From Heliomicrobium modesticaldum Ice1 (GTDB lineage: Bacteria > Bacillota > Desulfitobacteriia > Heliobacteriales > Heliobacteriaceae), in the NCBI RefSeq assembly GCF_000019165.1, contig NC_010337.2, positions 1,822,501 through 1,886,500 of the forward strand: 64,000 nt of DNA, in the 5' to 3' direction. The position numbers and the translations under genes are program-made. Shown here piece after piece: positions 9,321-19,497 of the stretch (positions are counted from its first letter, which is position 1; each line of letters starts with the position of its first letter). Below the pieces are notes generated by a model. That model did no database searches. It saw only the letters and a list, made by a program, of their open reading frames with translations, and was not told the origin of the DNA.

Positions 9321-10616
9321 GTGGACCAACGTGGCGTGGTGCTGGAGATTGAGGGGGATGAGGCGATTGTCCTCACCCCCAGCGGTGAATTCCGGCGCCA
9401 GCGCATAGCTCATCCCAAGCCGGAGGTTGGCGATGAAATCCCCCTGTCTTGGGGAAAAACAAACCCTATTCACACAAAGGGGTGGCGGTCCAGCGCGACC
9501 TGGCATTGGATGACGACAGTTGTGGCTGCGACAGTGCTTCTGATGGTCAACCTGACTGGTTTCGGCGGCTTTGGCAGTCAGCCCCTTCAGGAACCTGCCG
9601 CAGACGGTGAGGCAGGCGCCGCCCGCTTTGTGACGGACCAGGCGCCGCCGCAAAGACCGGCCGTCAAGTTCGTTACTGTTGACATCAACCCCTCCATTGA
9701 ACTGGCATTGAATGAAGAAAACCGGGTTATCAACTCCCGTCCGCTCAATGAAGACGGAAAAAAACTGCTCCAGGCGGAAGTGCTGGAAGGACTCGACGCA
9801 GAGGAAGCCCTTTCCCGGATCACCAATGAGGCGATCCATCAGGGGTTTCTGTCTCCTTCTCGCGATAACGTTGTCGTCATCGCCGTCGCCGGGGAGGAAC
9901 GACCTGTTGAAGGGAAGGGCAGCTTGGAATCTCGGTTACGCGATTCAACGCTGCGCCTGTTGCCGCAGAACACGTCATCAGCCAGGCGGGTTCAGGTCGT
10001 CCGGGCGACTGCCGATGCCAGGGAAAAGGCGAGGCAAATCGGTCTGTCTGTCGGCAAGTACGCCATTTTTTTGGAAGCCCTCGATCGCGGGCTGAATGTG
10101 CAAGCAGCTGATCTGAAAAAGGCGTCCATCGCCAATGTCATTGCTGCTGCCGGTGGGGATCCCCTGGATGTCCTGCAAGGCGCTGCCGTCGAGCAGGACC
10201 TGGCAGGCAAAGAGGTGAGGCATCAGGAACGTCTCAAGGCAGCCCTTCAGGAAGCGGCCGAGAGTGCAACGACCGATGTCCGCGTGAACGCGCCGCCGGA
10301 GCCGGCGTTGCCGGGCTCGGACCCCATTGCCGACGGAGCGAAGATGCCCAAAGAGACTGCGCCTTCGAGTGCGCCGGCGATTGAACCCCCGACGGAAACG
10401 CCACCGCCCCCACCGACAATCCCCCCGGCTGAACCCTCGACCGAACGGGATGATGCCCCTTCGCCCAGCCCTGTTGCGCCCGAGCCTAGCGCTCCCCCTT
10501 GTGACAATTCTACCTCTGCGAGCACCTTATTTACTGTCAACCCTGCTGCGCCCGAGCCTGGCGCTCCCCCTTCTGACACCGAATCCAAGCTTGCGCAACC
10601 AGGCGAAATGAAATAG
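9321..10616 (+). CDS. rsgI: Anti-sigma-I factor RsgI family membrane protein
   Basis: This 431-residue protein has an N-terminal RsgI domain (GVVLEIEGDEAIVLTPSGEF) that should bind SigI. One membrane helix follows (about 63-82, TVVAATVLLMVNLTGFGGF), then an outer domain with FVTVDINPSIELALNEENRV, the conserved RsgI periplasmic segment. The last 110 residues are Pro/Ser/Glu-rich, with repeated APEPxAPP units and a (10529 and 10549) near-repeat in the DNA. No carbohydrate-binding or enzymatic sensor module is visible at the C-terminus. The start is GTG at 9321 after ggaggtcgg. Confidence 0.92.
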   Translation: MDQRGVVLEIEGDEAIVLTPSGEFRRQRIAHPKPEVGDEIPLSWGKTNPIHTKGWRSSATWHWMTTVVAATVLLMVNLTGFGGFGSQPLQEPAADGEAGAARFVTDQAPPQRPAVKFVTVDINPSIELALNEENRVINSRPLNEDGKKLLQAEVLEGLDAEEALSRITNEAIHQGFLSPSRDNVVVIAVAGEERPVEGKGSLESRLRDSTLRLLPQNTSSARRVQVVRATADAREKARQIGLSVGKYAIFLEALDRGLNVQAADLKKASIANVIAAAGGDPLDVLQGAAVEQDLAGKEVRHQERLKAALQEAAESATTDVRVNAPPEPALPGSDPIADGAKMPKETAPSSAPAIEPPTETPPPPPTIPPAEPSTERDDAPSPSPVAPEPSAPPCDNSTSASTLFTVNPAAPEPGAPPSDTESKLAQPGEMK

Positions 10617-10631
10617 CGAATGATCCTGTCA

Positions 10632-10666
10632 AAAGAACTGCTGATCGACGCAGTTCTTTCTTTTTT
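10632..10666 (+). terminator. Terminator after rsgI
   Basis: Perfect 10-bp stem aaagaactgc/gcagttcttt, followed by c and six T residues. It ends the sigI-rsgI unit before the SpoIID-like gene. Confidence 0.93.
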
Positions 10667-10753
10667 GACGAAAATAGCAGGCGGACAGGAAAGTGCCCCC
10701 AGTTTGTCGAAAAACAAAGGAAGGTGATTCTACCGAAAGGAGACCAGTGACGA

Positions 10754-12168
10754 ATGAGCGGCAACAAAAGAACAGCATGGGCGATATTTCTGGCCCTCTT
10801 TTCCATTTTCTCTTTGTCAACCGGCCTAGGTCCCGCCGTCGCAGCCGACAGGGAGGACAGGTTCGAACTCCGCGTGCTGCTCGATCAGCGATCTTCCGTC
10901 GATATCCGAGTGTTGTCCGGTACATATCAGTGGTATGATGAGGACTTGCAGACCCCGGTAGAGACCGTCTCTCCCTCCGATGGATGGCGCGCTTTCGCTG
11001 CCGGATCGACCATCCAGCTGGATAAAAACGGCCGATCGCTGGCCAAGGCTTATGGTGGTCCCTTGTTGCTTCAAGCCAAGGGCGCCGGTGAGAATAAGAT
11101 TGAAGTGAACGGTAAAAAATACCGGGGTAGTTTGCGCCTCTATCACCTCCGCTCCCAAGGCGCCAACGGCATGGCGCTGATCAATGTCATCGATGTAGAA
11201 TCTTATCTCTACGGCGTAGTCGGACAGGAGATCGGAATGAACGCCCCGGAAGAGGCGATGAAGGCCCAGGCTGTCGTCTCACGCACCTACGCCTTGCAGC
11301 AGCGGGAGCGTCGAAGGCAGATCGGCGACTATTACGACCTGCGCGCCGACTTGGGGAGCCAGGTGTATAAGGGTGTCGATGGGGAACAGGCACGCGTCCT
11401 CAAGGCTGTTGATGACACGCGCGGACAGGTGATCACTTACGACGGCGCCATCATTGAAGCCGTCTTTCACTCCAACAGCGGAGGCTATACGGAAGACGCC
11501 CGCTTGGTCTGGAACAGCGACGTGCCTTATCTGCGCGGCGTCCCTGCTCCGGAAGACAGGTATGCTGAAGAGTGGGGCGGAACAGCGGCGCTCGCCTATC
11601 ACTGGCGGAAACAACTTACGCCGGATGAGATTGCCCGGAAGACTCAATCCCTGACCGGTAAGGATCTGGGAGAGCTTCAGCGCTTGCGCATCGTTGAGAC
11701 AAGCCGCTCCGGCCGTGTGACCCGCCTGGAAGTCGTAGGATCCCGCGGAACCGTGTCGATCGACCGGACCAAAGTTCGCCAACTGTTGGATACGCCGTCC
11801 ACCAAGTTTACCCTCGCCGATGGCAGCGGCAACTATGTAGCCTTGGGCTATGGTGCCGATGGTATAAAAAAGAACGCTCTCCCCGCAGGCGGGACCTATG
11901 CGATCACCTCATCGGGAGTAGCGGCGGTGAGCAGTGACCCTTATGTCATCACCTCCGACGGAGTCGGTCCGGCGCCCAAAGCGCCGTCGACGACGGCTGC
12001 AGGGATCATTGTCATCGACGGTTACGGCTACGGTCATGGCGTGGGCATGAGCCAGTGGGGCGCCATGGGGCTGGCCCGCAACGGCAAAAGCTACACGGAA
12101 ATCATCGAGCATTATTACAACGCTGATCGCCGCGACGGACGGCTGCAGATCACAAACAACTGGGGGAA

Positions 12169-12172
<4 letters not shown>
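10754..12172 (+). CDS. SpoIID/LytB domain protein (putative lytic transglycosylase)
   Basis: The 472-residue protein has a signal peptide (residues 1-32, ending in AVAA) and the SpoIID domain: VESYLYGVVGQEIG, EEAMKAQAVVSRTYA, VFHSNSGGYTEDA and a C-terminal GYGYGHGVGMSQWGAMGLA. SpoIID proteins cut peptidoglycan glycan strands during engulfment; LytB-type relatives modify amidase activity. It is not necessarily the sporulation spoIID itself, since spoIIID/spoIIQ neighbours are absent. A ribosome site aaaggaga precedes the ATG. The stop overlaps the queA start by four bases. Confidence 0.9.
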
Positions 12173-14428
<2,256 letters not shown>

Positions 14429-14522
14429 TAAGTCGCGAACAAGAAGACGTCAATACCAAACAAAAGGCGTCAAAACCGAGCAGGTCATGTAAGAACCATT
14501 CTGGGAAGGAGGGATTTCCGCC

Positions 14523-14789
14523 GTGATGGATTCGTCGCTCCTGCTGGTTTACCTGGCAGCCATGTTCGGCCTCTTCTACTACCTCTTCATTCGTCCCCAG
14601 AAGAAGGCGCAAAAGGAACACAAGGAAATGCTCGACAAGCTGAGGGTGCATGAGAGGGTCTTGACTGCAGCCGGCATCTACGGCGTCATCACAGAAGTGG
14701 GCGAAGATACGGTCACCGTGAAGATCGCTGAAGGTGTTCAGGTCGATTTCGCCAAGACAGCCATTCTGCGGGTTGTGGACAATAACTGA
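14523..14789 (+). CDS. yajC: Preprotein translocase subunit YajC
   Basis: This 88-residue protein has one N-terminal membrane helix (LLLVYLAAMFGLFYYLFI), then RPQKKAQKEHKEMLDKLRV and a small basic/beta domain (ERVLTAAGIYGVITEVGEDT), the standard YajC form. YajC associates with SecDF at the translocon; secD and secF lie 1.2 kb downstream. A strong aaggagg (14506-14512) precedes the GTG at 14523; ATG at 14526 is an alternative. Confidence 0.95.
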   Translation: MMDSSLLLVYLAAMFGLFYYLFIRPQKKAQKEHKEMLDKLRVHERVLTAAGIYGVITEVGEDTVTVKIAEGVQVDFAKTAILRVVDNN

Positions 14790-14937
14790 AAGGAGCCCTC
14801 TCCTTTGACAAATTACTGCAAGAAGCCTACATGAATAACAGGATTTCTATAAAATTGGTCGAATATGGGTATGCAGGATGGGAATCCGTTATTATGTGAC
14901 TGGTTGCAGTTGCGAACTGTCGAAGGGAGGGGGAAAC

Positions 14938-15138
14938 ATGGACTCTTCGGTGCTTTTGCGCCGAATTCAGCGTAAGCGCAAGGAATTGGAACGATTGGCC
15001 CGAAGATTCGATAGCCGCAACCTGACGAGTGGTGTTGTCTATCGAAAATCCTGCGAACTCGATCGGCTGATTGTCGAATACATGCGCACCAATCGCCAGT
15101 TGGAACTTGATTTTCCGGATTTTCTTCCCGGCCGCTGA
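14938..15138 (+). CDS. Spo0E-like aspartyl-phosphate phosphatase family protein
   Basis: At 66 residues the protein has two predicted helices and the signature SCELDRLIVEYM, matching the Spo0E family SxxLDxLI core. Spo0E-type proteins dephosphorylate Spo0A-P and so delay sporulation. The first helix (RIQRKRKELERLARRF) lacks obvious differences from the family. The start at 14938 follows gggaggggg and is preferred over an in-frame start 60 bases upstream. It has its own terminator and probably its own promoter (ttgaca at 14815-14820). Confidence 0.8.
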   Translation: MDSSVLLRRIQRKRKELERLARRFDSRNLTSGVVYRKSCELDRLIVEYMRTNRQLELDFPDFLPGR

Positions 15139-15162
15139 GCAGACTACTCAGCGGCTTATTTT
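15131..15162 (+). terminator. Terminator overlapping the end of the Spo0E-like gene
   Basis: Stem gccgctgag/ctcagcggc (15131-15139 with 15147-15155), then ttatttt. The stop codon lies within the 5' arm. Confidence 0.85.
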
Positions 15163-15207
15163 CCGTCTTTACCCCAAGAGGAAGGCGAAGGCAAGAGGGA
15201 GATATTC

Positions 15208-15864
15208 ATGACAGTGAGCATCCAGGAGATTCGCGAAAATCCTGAAGTCAGGGCTTACATCGAAAAAGGCGATGAGCGCCTCGCCGTGCTCGGCTTTACC
15301 GAACATGGGTTGCGACACTCTGCTCATGTGAGCGCCCAGGCGGAAGCGATCCTTTCTCACCTGAACTATCCGGAACGTATTGCCGAATTGGCCGCCATCG
15401 CCGGTTACATGCACGACATCGGCAACGCCGTCAGCCGAGATAGCCACGCCCAGATCGGCGCCTTGCTGGCCCGCAGCATCCTGCGGGACATGAAGATGGA
15501 CTTTCGGGAGATCGCGGAAGTGATGGCCGCCATCGGCAACCATGACGAAACGGTGGGACAGGTGATGAACGTCGCAGGTGCAGCCCTCATCTTAGCCGAC
15601 AAGAGCGACGTCCACTACCGCCGAGTCCGGAATAAGGAGCGCGTCGCCTTTGATATCCACGATCGCGTCAACTACGCCGTCCGGGATTCGAAACTCGTCC
15701 TGGAGGGGGCAGACATCTCCTTGACCTTGACGACAGACCCTGACATCAGCCCTGTCCTCGACTATTTTGAGATTTTTTTGCCGCGGATGGTGATGTGCCG
15801 GCGGGCGGCGGCTTTTTTAGATTGTCGCTTTCACCTGGTCATCAATGACGCAAAGATGCTCTAG
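15208..15864 (+). CDS. HD-domain phosphohydrolase
   Basis: The 218-residue protein has the HD-superfamily metal ligands: HGLRHSAHV, GYMHDIGNA (the HD pair) and GNHDETVGQV, followed by ALILADKSDVHYRRVRN. HD proteins of this type are metal-dependent phosphohydrolases; the substrate (nucleotide, ppGpp-like or cyclic dinucleotide) cannot be read from the sequence. A ribosome site with gagggag precedes ATG 15208. It stands between a terminator and the promoter of secD, so it may be transcribed alone. Confidence 0.85.
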   Translation: MTVSIQEIRENPEVRAYIEKGDERLAVLGFTEHGLRHSAHVSAQAEAILSHLNYPERIAELAAIAGYMHDIGNAVSRDSHAQIGALLARSILRDMKMDFREIAEVMAAIGNHDETVGQVMNVAGAALILADKSDVHYRRVRNKERVAFDIHDRVNYAVRDSKLVLEGADISLTLTTDPDISPVLDYFEIFLPRMVMCRRAAAFLDCRFHLVINDAKML

Positions 15865-15892
15865 TTTATTTTTGTAAACCTGGCGCTTTCGT

Positions 15893-15922
15893 TTGACATT
15901 CTTTGAGATTTGGGAGTATAAT
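15893..15922 (+). promoter_or_regulatory. Sigma-A type promoter for secDF
   Basis: TTGACA (15893-15898), an 18-base spacer and TATAAT (15917-15922), both perfect consensus hexamers. Transcription would start about 70 bases before secD. Confidence 0.85.
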
Positions 15923-15996
15923 TCGAATTGTTTCGTATTTCCTGGCAATCATCCGTAGAAAAAAAGCAAACCTTTGCAAGGAGGCAGCGGGCAAAA

Positions 15997-17205
15997 ATGA
16001 ATGCACGCAAACTGCTCCAACTGGTGGCCCTGATTTCGGTCGTGGCCATCGCTGCCGCGCTCAGTTACAATCCGATTGTGCAGAACACAAAGCTCGGGTT
16101 GGACCTGCAAGGCGGTCTGCATGTGGTCCTTCAAGCGGTAGAGACGCCGGACCGCAAGGTAACCCAGGAAGAGATGCAGCAGGTTCATGCGATCATGGAG
16201 CAACGGATCAACGGCTTGGGCGTCGCCGAACCGTTGATCCAGTTGGAAGGCACCAATCGCCTGATCATTGAACTCGCCGGGATCCAGGATCCCGATAAAG
16301 CCGTCGACCTGATCGGCAAAACGGCCCTGTTGACCTTCCGGACAGCCGATGGCCAAACAGTCATCGAGGGCAAGGATCTCAAAGAAGCGAAAGAGGCCTT
16401 GGAACCGGGAAGCAACATGGCCATTGTCCATCTGACCCTCAACAGCGAAGGCGCCAAGAAGTTCGCTGATGTCACCCGAGCCAACGTAGGCAAACAGATC
16501 GGCATCTATCTTGACGAAGACCTGTTGCAAAATCCCACCGTTTCTGAAGCCATCACCGGCGGACAAGCCCGCATCACCGGCTACGGCTCGCTGGAAGACG
16601 CCCGCCGCATCGCCATGCTCCTGAATTCGGGAGCCCTGCCCGTCAAGATGGAGATGGTGGAAAAACGCACCGTCGGTCCTACCCTCGGCGCGGAAAGCCT
16701 AGAGAAAAGCAAGGCGGCAGCCATGATCGGCGTCGGCCTCATCTTCGCTTTTATGTTCCTTTATTACCGCGTTCCCGGCTTTGTGGCCATCGTGTCTCTG
16801 ATTCTCTACTCGGTCATCGTCGTGGGCATCCTGACCTTGCTGAAAGCCACCTGGACATTGCCGGGCATCGCCGGTTTTCTCTTGTCTCTCGGCGTGGCCG
16901 TCGATGCCAACGTCATTATTTACGAGCGGCTGAAAGAGGAGCTTCGAGCCGGAAAAACCTTGCGCACGGCCATTGAAGACGGCTTCCAGCGCGCCTTCAC
17001 CACCATTCTCGACTCCAATGTGACCACCCTGATCTCCATTGTCATCCTTTATTACCTGGGCACCGGTCCCATTCGCGGCTTTGCCGTCACCTTGGGCATC
17101 GGTATCCTCACCAGCATGTTTACGGCGCTCAGCTTCACCCGGATGATGCTGCGTTCGGCTGGCGGAAGCGGCCTCTTTAACAACAAAAAACTCTACGGAG
17201 CCTGA
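15997..17205 (+). CDS. secD: Protein translocase subunit SecD
   Basis: This 402-residue protein has an N-terminal helix, LGLDLQGGLHVVLQAV, a P1-like periplasmic part (EQRINGLGVAEPLIQLEG) and five C-terminal helices with DANVIIYERLKEEL, the RND-type proton-relay motif. SecD works with SecF to pull exported proteins using the proton gradient. It is shorter than E. coli SecD, as usual in Firmicutes. ATG 15997 is preceded by aaggagg (15978-15984); the longer in-frame start lacks one. Confidence 0.97.
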   Translation: MNARKLLQLVALISVVAIAAALSYNPIVQNTKLGLDLQGGLHVVLQAVETPDRKVTQEEMQQVHAIMEQRINGLGVAEPLIQLEGTNRLIIELAGIQDPDKAVDLIGKTALLTFRTADGQTVIEGKDLKEAKEALEPGSNMAIVHLTLNSEGAKKFADVTRANVGKQIGIYLDEDLLQNPTVSEAITGGQARITGYGSLEDARRIAMLLNSGALPVKMEMVEKRTVGPTLGAESLEKSKAAAMIGVGLIFAFMFLYYRVPGFVAIVSLILYSVIVVGILTLLKATWTLPGIAGFLLSLGVAVDANVIIYERLKEELRAGKTLRTAIEDGFQRAFTTILDSNVTTLISIVILYYLGTGPIRGFAVTLGIGILTSMFTALSFTRMMLRSAGGSGLFNNKKLYGA

Positions 17206-17223
17206 TCGGAGGGAGACCCGGAC

Positions 17224-18102
17224 ATGGAAATCATCGGTCGCCGCAAAATCTGGTATGCCCTATCCTTGCTGATCCTGATCCCTGGGTTGATCTCCCTGCT
17301 GCTTCAAGGGTTAAACCTCGGCATCGACTTTACCGGCGGTTCCATGCTACAGCTGAAATTTGAAAGAGCCGTCACTGTCGAAAATGTCCGCGACGTTCTG
17401 GACAAGGCCAATGTTGGTTCCTCCACGATCCAGTTGGCGGAAGGGAACAGCGTCATCGTCCGGACCCATACGCTGGAACAAAGCCAGCGCAACGAACTGG
17501 TTGGCGCGATGAAAACCCAACTAGGCGACCTGACGGTCGAACGGGATGAGAACGTCGGCCCGGTCGTCGGCAAAGAACTGACCCGCAACGCCTTGCTGGC
17601 CTTGTTGCTCGCCATCATCGGCATGGTCGCCTATATCTCTTTCCGCTTTGAATTTAAATTCGCTGTCGCCGCCATCATCGCACTGCTCCATGACATTCTG
17701 GTGGTGACAGGTCTCTTCTCCATCTTCCAAATCGAGGTAGACAGTTCCTTTGTGGCCGCTATCCTCACCGTCTTCGGTTATTCCATCAATGACACCATCG
17801 TCATCTTTGACCGCATCCGGGAGAACCTGCGCAAGAAGAAAAAAGACGAGAACCTGGACGCCCTTGTCAACCGTTCTGTAAAAGAAACGTTGACCCGTTC
17901 CATCAACACGGTTCTCACCGTTATCTTCGTGCTCGTAGCCCTGCTCTTCTGGGGCGGCAATACGACCAAGGTCTTCACCCTGGCCATGTTGCTCGGGGTT
18001 ATCGCTGGCGCCTATTCGTCCATCTTCAACGCCAGCCCTGTCTGGTATGATCTGAAGCAGTGGGAACGGGCGCAGCGGCGGGCGAAAGCGAAAGCGGCGT
18101 AA
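17224..18102 (+). CDS. secF: Protein translocase subunit SecF
   Basis: The 292-residue protein has six predicted membrane helices, LGIDFTGGSMLQLKFE near the N-terminus and NDTIVIFDRIRENLRKKK in the fourth-helix region, the SecF signature. A second conserved block is RSINTVLTVIFVLVALLFWGG. It is 18 bases after secD with ggagggag as ribosome site, so both are expressed together as the SecDF complex. Confidence 0.97.
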   Translation: MEIIGRRKIWYALSLLILIPGLISLLLQGLNLGIDFTGGSMLQLKFERAVTVENVRDVLDKANVGSSTIQLAEGNSVIVRTHTLEQSQRNELVGAMKTQLGDLTVERDENVGPVVGKELTRNALLALLLAIIGMVAYISFRFEFKFAVAAIIALLHDILVVTGLFSIFQIEVDSSFVAAILTVFGYSINDTIVIFDRIRENLRKKKKDENLDALVNRSVKETLTRSINTVLTVIFVLVALLFWGGNTTKVFTLAMLLGVIAGAYSSIFNASPVWYDLKQWERAQRRAKAKAA

Positions 18103-18215
18103 GCGCAGCTTCGGCCATCGCTCTTCGCCTGTCATCAGCGATACATCCTAGAAGCGATGGAAAAGCGAGAAATCACTGCGAATCGCCATAGACTGCAAGT
18201 CAAGAAAAGGTTCTG

Positions 18216-18245
18216 GAAAGCACTCCAGGCAACTGGGGTGCTTTC
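18216..18245 (+). terminator. Possible terminator after secF
   Basis: Hairpin gaaagcactcc/ggggtgctttc with an eight-base loop, about 115 bases after secF. Only tgctt follows, so the T-run is weak. Confidence 0.5.
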
Positions 18246-18325
18246 TGCTTGCGCAAACTGTGCTACAATAGGTGGCGGGAGTGTTTTTGGCTTCCGATCT
18301 TTGAAAGGCTTGGATAAGAAAAGGC

Positions 18326-19252
18326 TTGGACAAAAAGGGGAAAGGGATCGTGGATGAACGGCTGCGGGTAGCGAAGTTATCGGTCTTTTCCAATTTATTG
18401 CTGGTCATCGGCAAGCTAGCCGTCGGTTGGCTGATCGGTTCTGTCAGCGTCATCTCTGAAGGGATTCACTCGGGGCTTGATCTAGTGGCGGCGCTGATCG
18501 CTTTTTTCAGCGTCCGGGAAGCGAGTCGTCCCGCCGACGACAGCCACCAGTTCGGACACGGCAAGATCGAAAACGTGGCGGGGACCATCGAAGCGCTGTT
18601 GATCTTCCTGGCAGCCATTTGGATCATCTACGAGGCGGTTGAGAAGCTCAGCCATGGGGGAATGGCGCCTGAGGCGGGTTGGGGTGTGCTGATCATGGCC
18701 ATCTCAGCCGGCGTCAATTTCTATGTGTCATCGCGGCTGATGGCGGTAGCACGCAAGACCGACTCGGTCGCCCTGGAAGCAGACGCGCTGCACCTCCGCA
18801 CCGATGTATACACCTCGCTGGGTGTCCTGGTCGGCCTCATCCTGCTCAAGCTGACCGGTTGGTGGATCCTCGACCCGCTGGTGGCCATCGGGGTGGCGCT
18901 TCTGATCGTCAAAGCCTCCTGGGACCTGCTGCAAGAGGCTTTTATGCCACTCTTGGACCAGCGGCTTCCCGAAGAGGAAGAGAGTCAGATTCAGGAGCGG
19001 ATTCAGCGCCATGCGGAGAAGTATGTCAACGTTCATGCCATTCGCACACGCCGTTCCGGCGCTGAGCGCCACATCGACATGCATATGGTCTTTTGCAAAC
19101 GGACATCGATTCAGGAGACCCACGAGATCTCCGATCGGGTGGAAGCGGAGATCCAGGAGATCTTCCCCAAGAGCACCGTCCTCGTCCACCAGGAACCCTG
19201 TGATGAACGTTGTGGCGAGTGTCAGTTCGGTCACAAAGAAGGGAGACAATGA
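18326..19252 (+). CDS. Cation diffusion facilitator family transporter
   Basis: This 308-residue protein has six membrane helices, the HSGLD and DSHQFGHGKIEN pattern of metal-site residues, DALHLRTDVYTSLGVLVGL (second metal-site helix) and a cytoplasmic C-terminal ferredoxin-like domain (HIDMHMVFCKRTSIQETHEI). CDF proteins export Zn, Fe, Mn or Co in exchange for protons; the metal cannot be assigned. The cysteine-rich tail CDERCGECQFGH is unusual and could bind metal. The start is uncertain: TTG 18326, or GTG 18350 after aaggggaaaggg. Confidence 0.93.
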   Translation: MDKKGKGIVDERLRVAKLSVFSNLLLVIGKLAVGWLIGSVSVISEGIHSGLDLVAALIAFFSVREASRPADDSHQFGHGKIENVAGTIEALLIFLAAIWIIYEAVEKLSHGGMAPEAGWGVLIMAISAGVNFYVSSRLMAVARKTDSVALEADALHLRTDVYTSLGVLVGLILLKLTGWWILDPLVAIGVALLIVKASWDLLQEAFMPLLDQRLPEEEESQIQERIQRHAEKYVNVHAIRTRRSGAERHIDMHMVFCKRTSIQETHEISDRVEAEIQEIFPKSTVLVHQEPCDERCGECQFGHKEGRQ

Positions 19253-19257
19253 ACCGC

Positions 19258-19279
19258 CCCCCGGAATCCCGGGGGTTTT
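19258..19279 (+). terminator. Terminator after the CDF gene
   Basis: Seven-bp GC stem cccccgg/ccggggg, a four-base loop and four T residues, directly after the stop codon. Confidence 0.75.
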
Positions 19280-19497
19280 CTGCTATATTCTGTGCCGGAG
19301 GAGAGCGATTTTCATGGATGAGAATAGTGTATAGCAAAATCTGGGACAATGTAGGCAGCCTTTCGCAATCGTTGAGGATTTCGATCCCTTTGGAGGATTT
19401 CCGAGTCGCGAAGAGAAGATAGTAATGCCTTTGCCCTTTTTTAGGTTTTCCGAAGCAATATACGACTTGCCGTAAGGCCTTCTCGGGAGGTGAGCAG

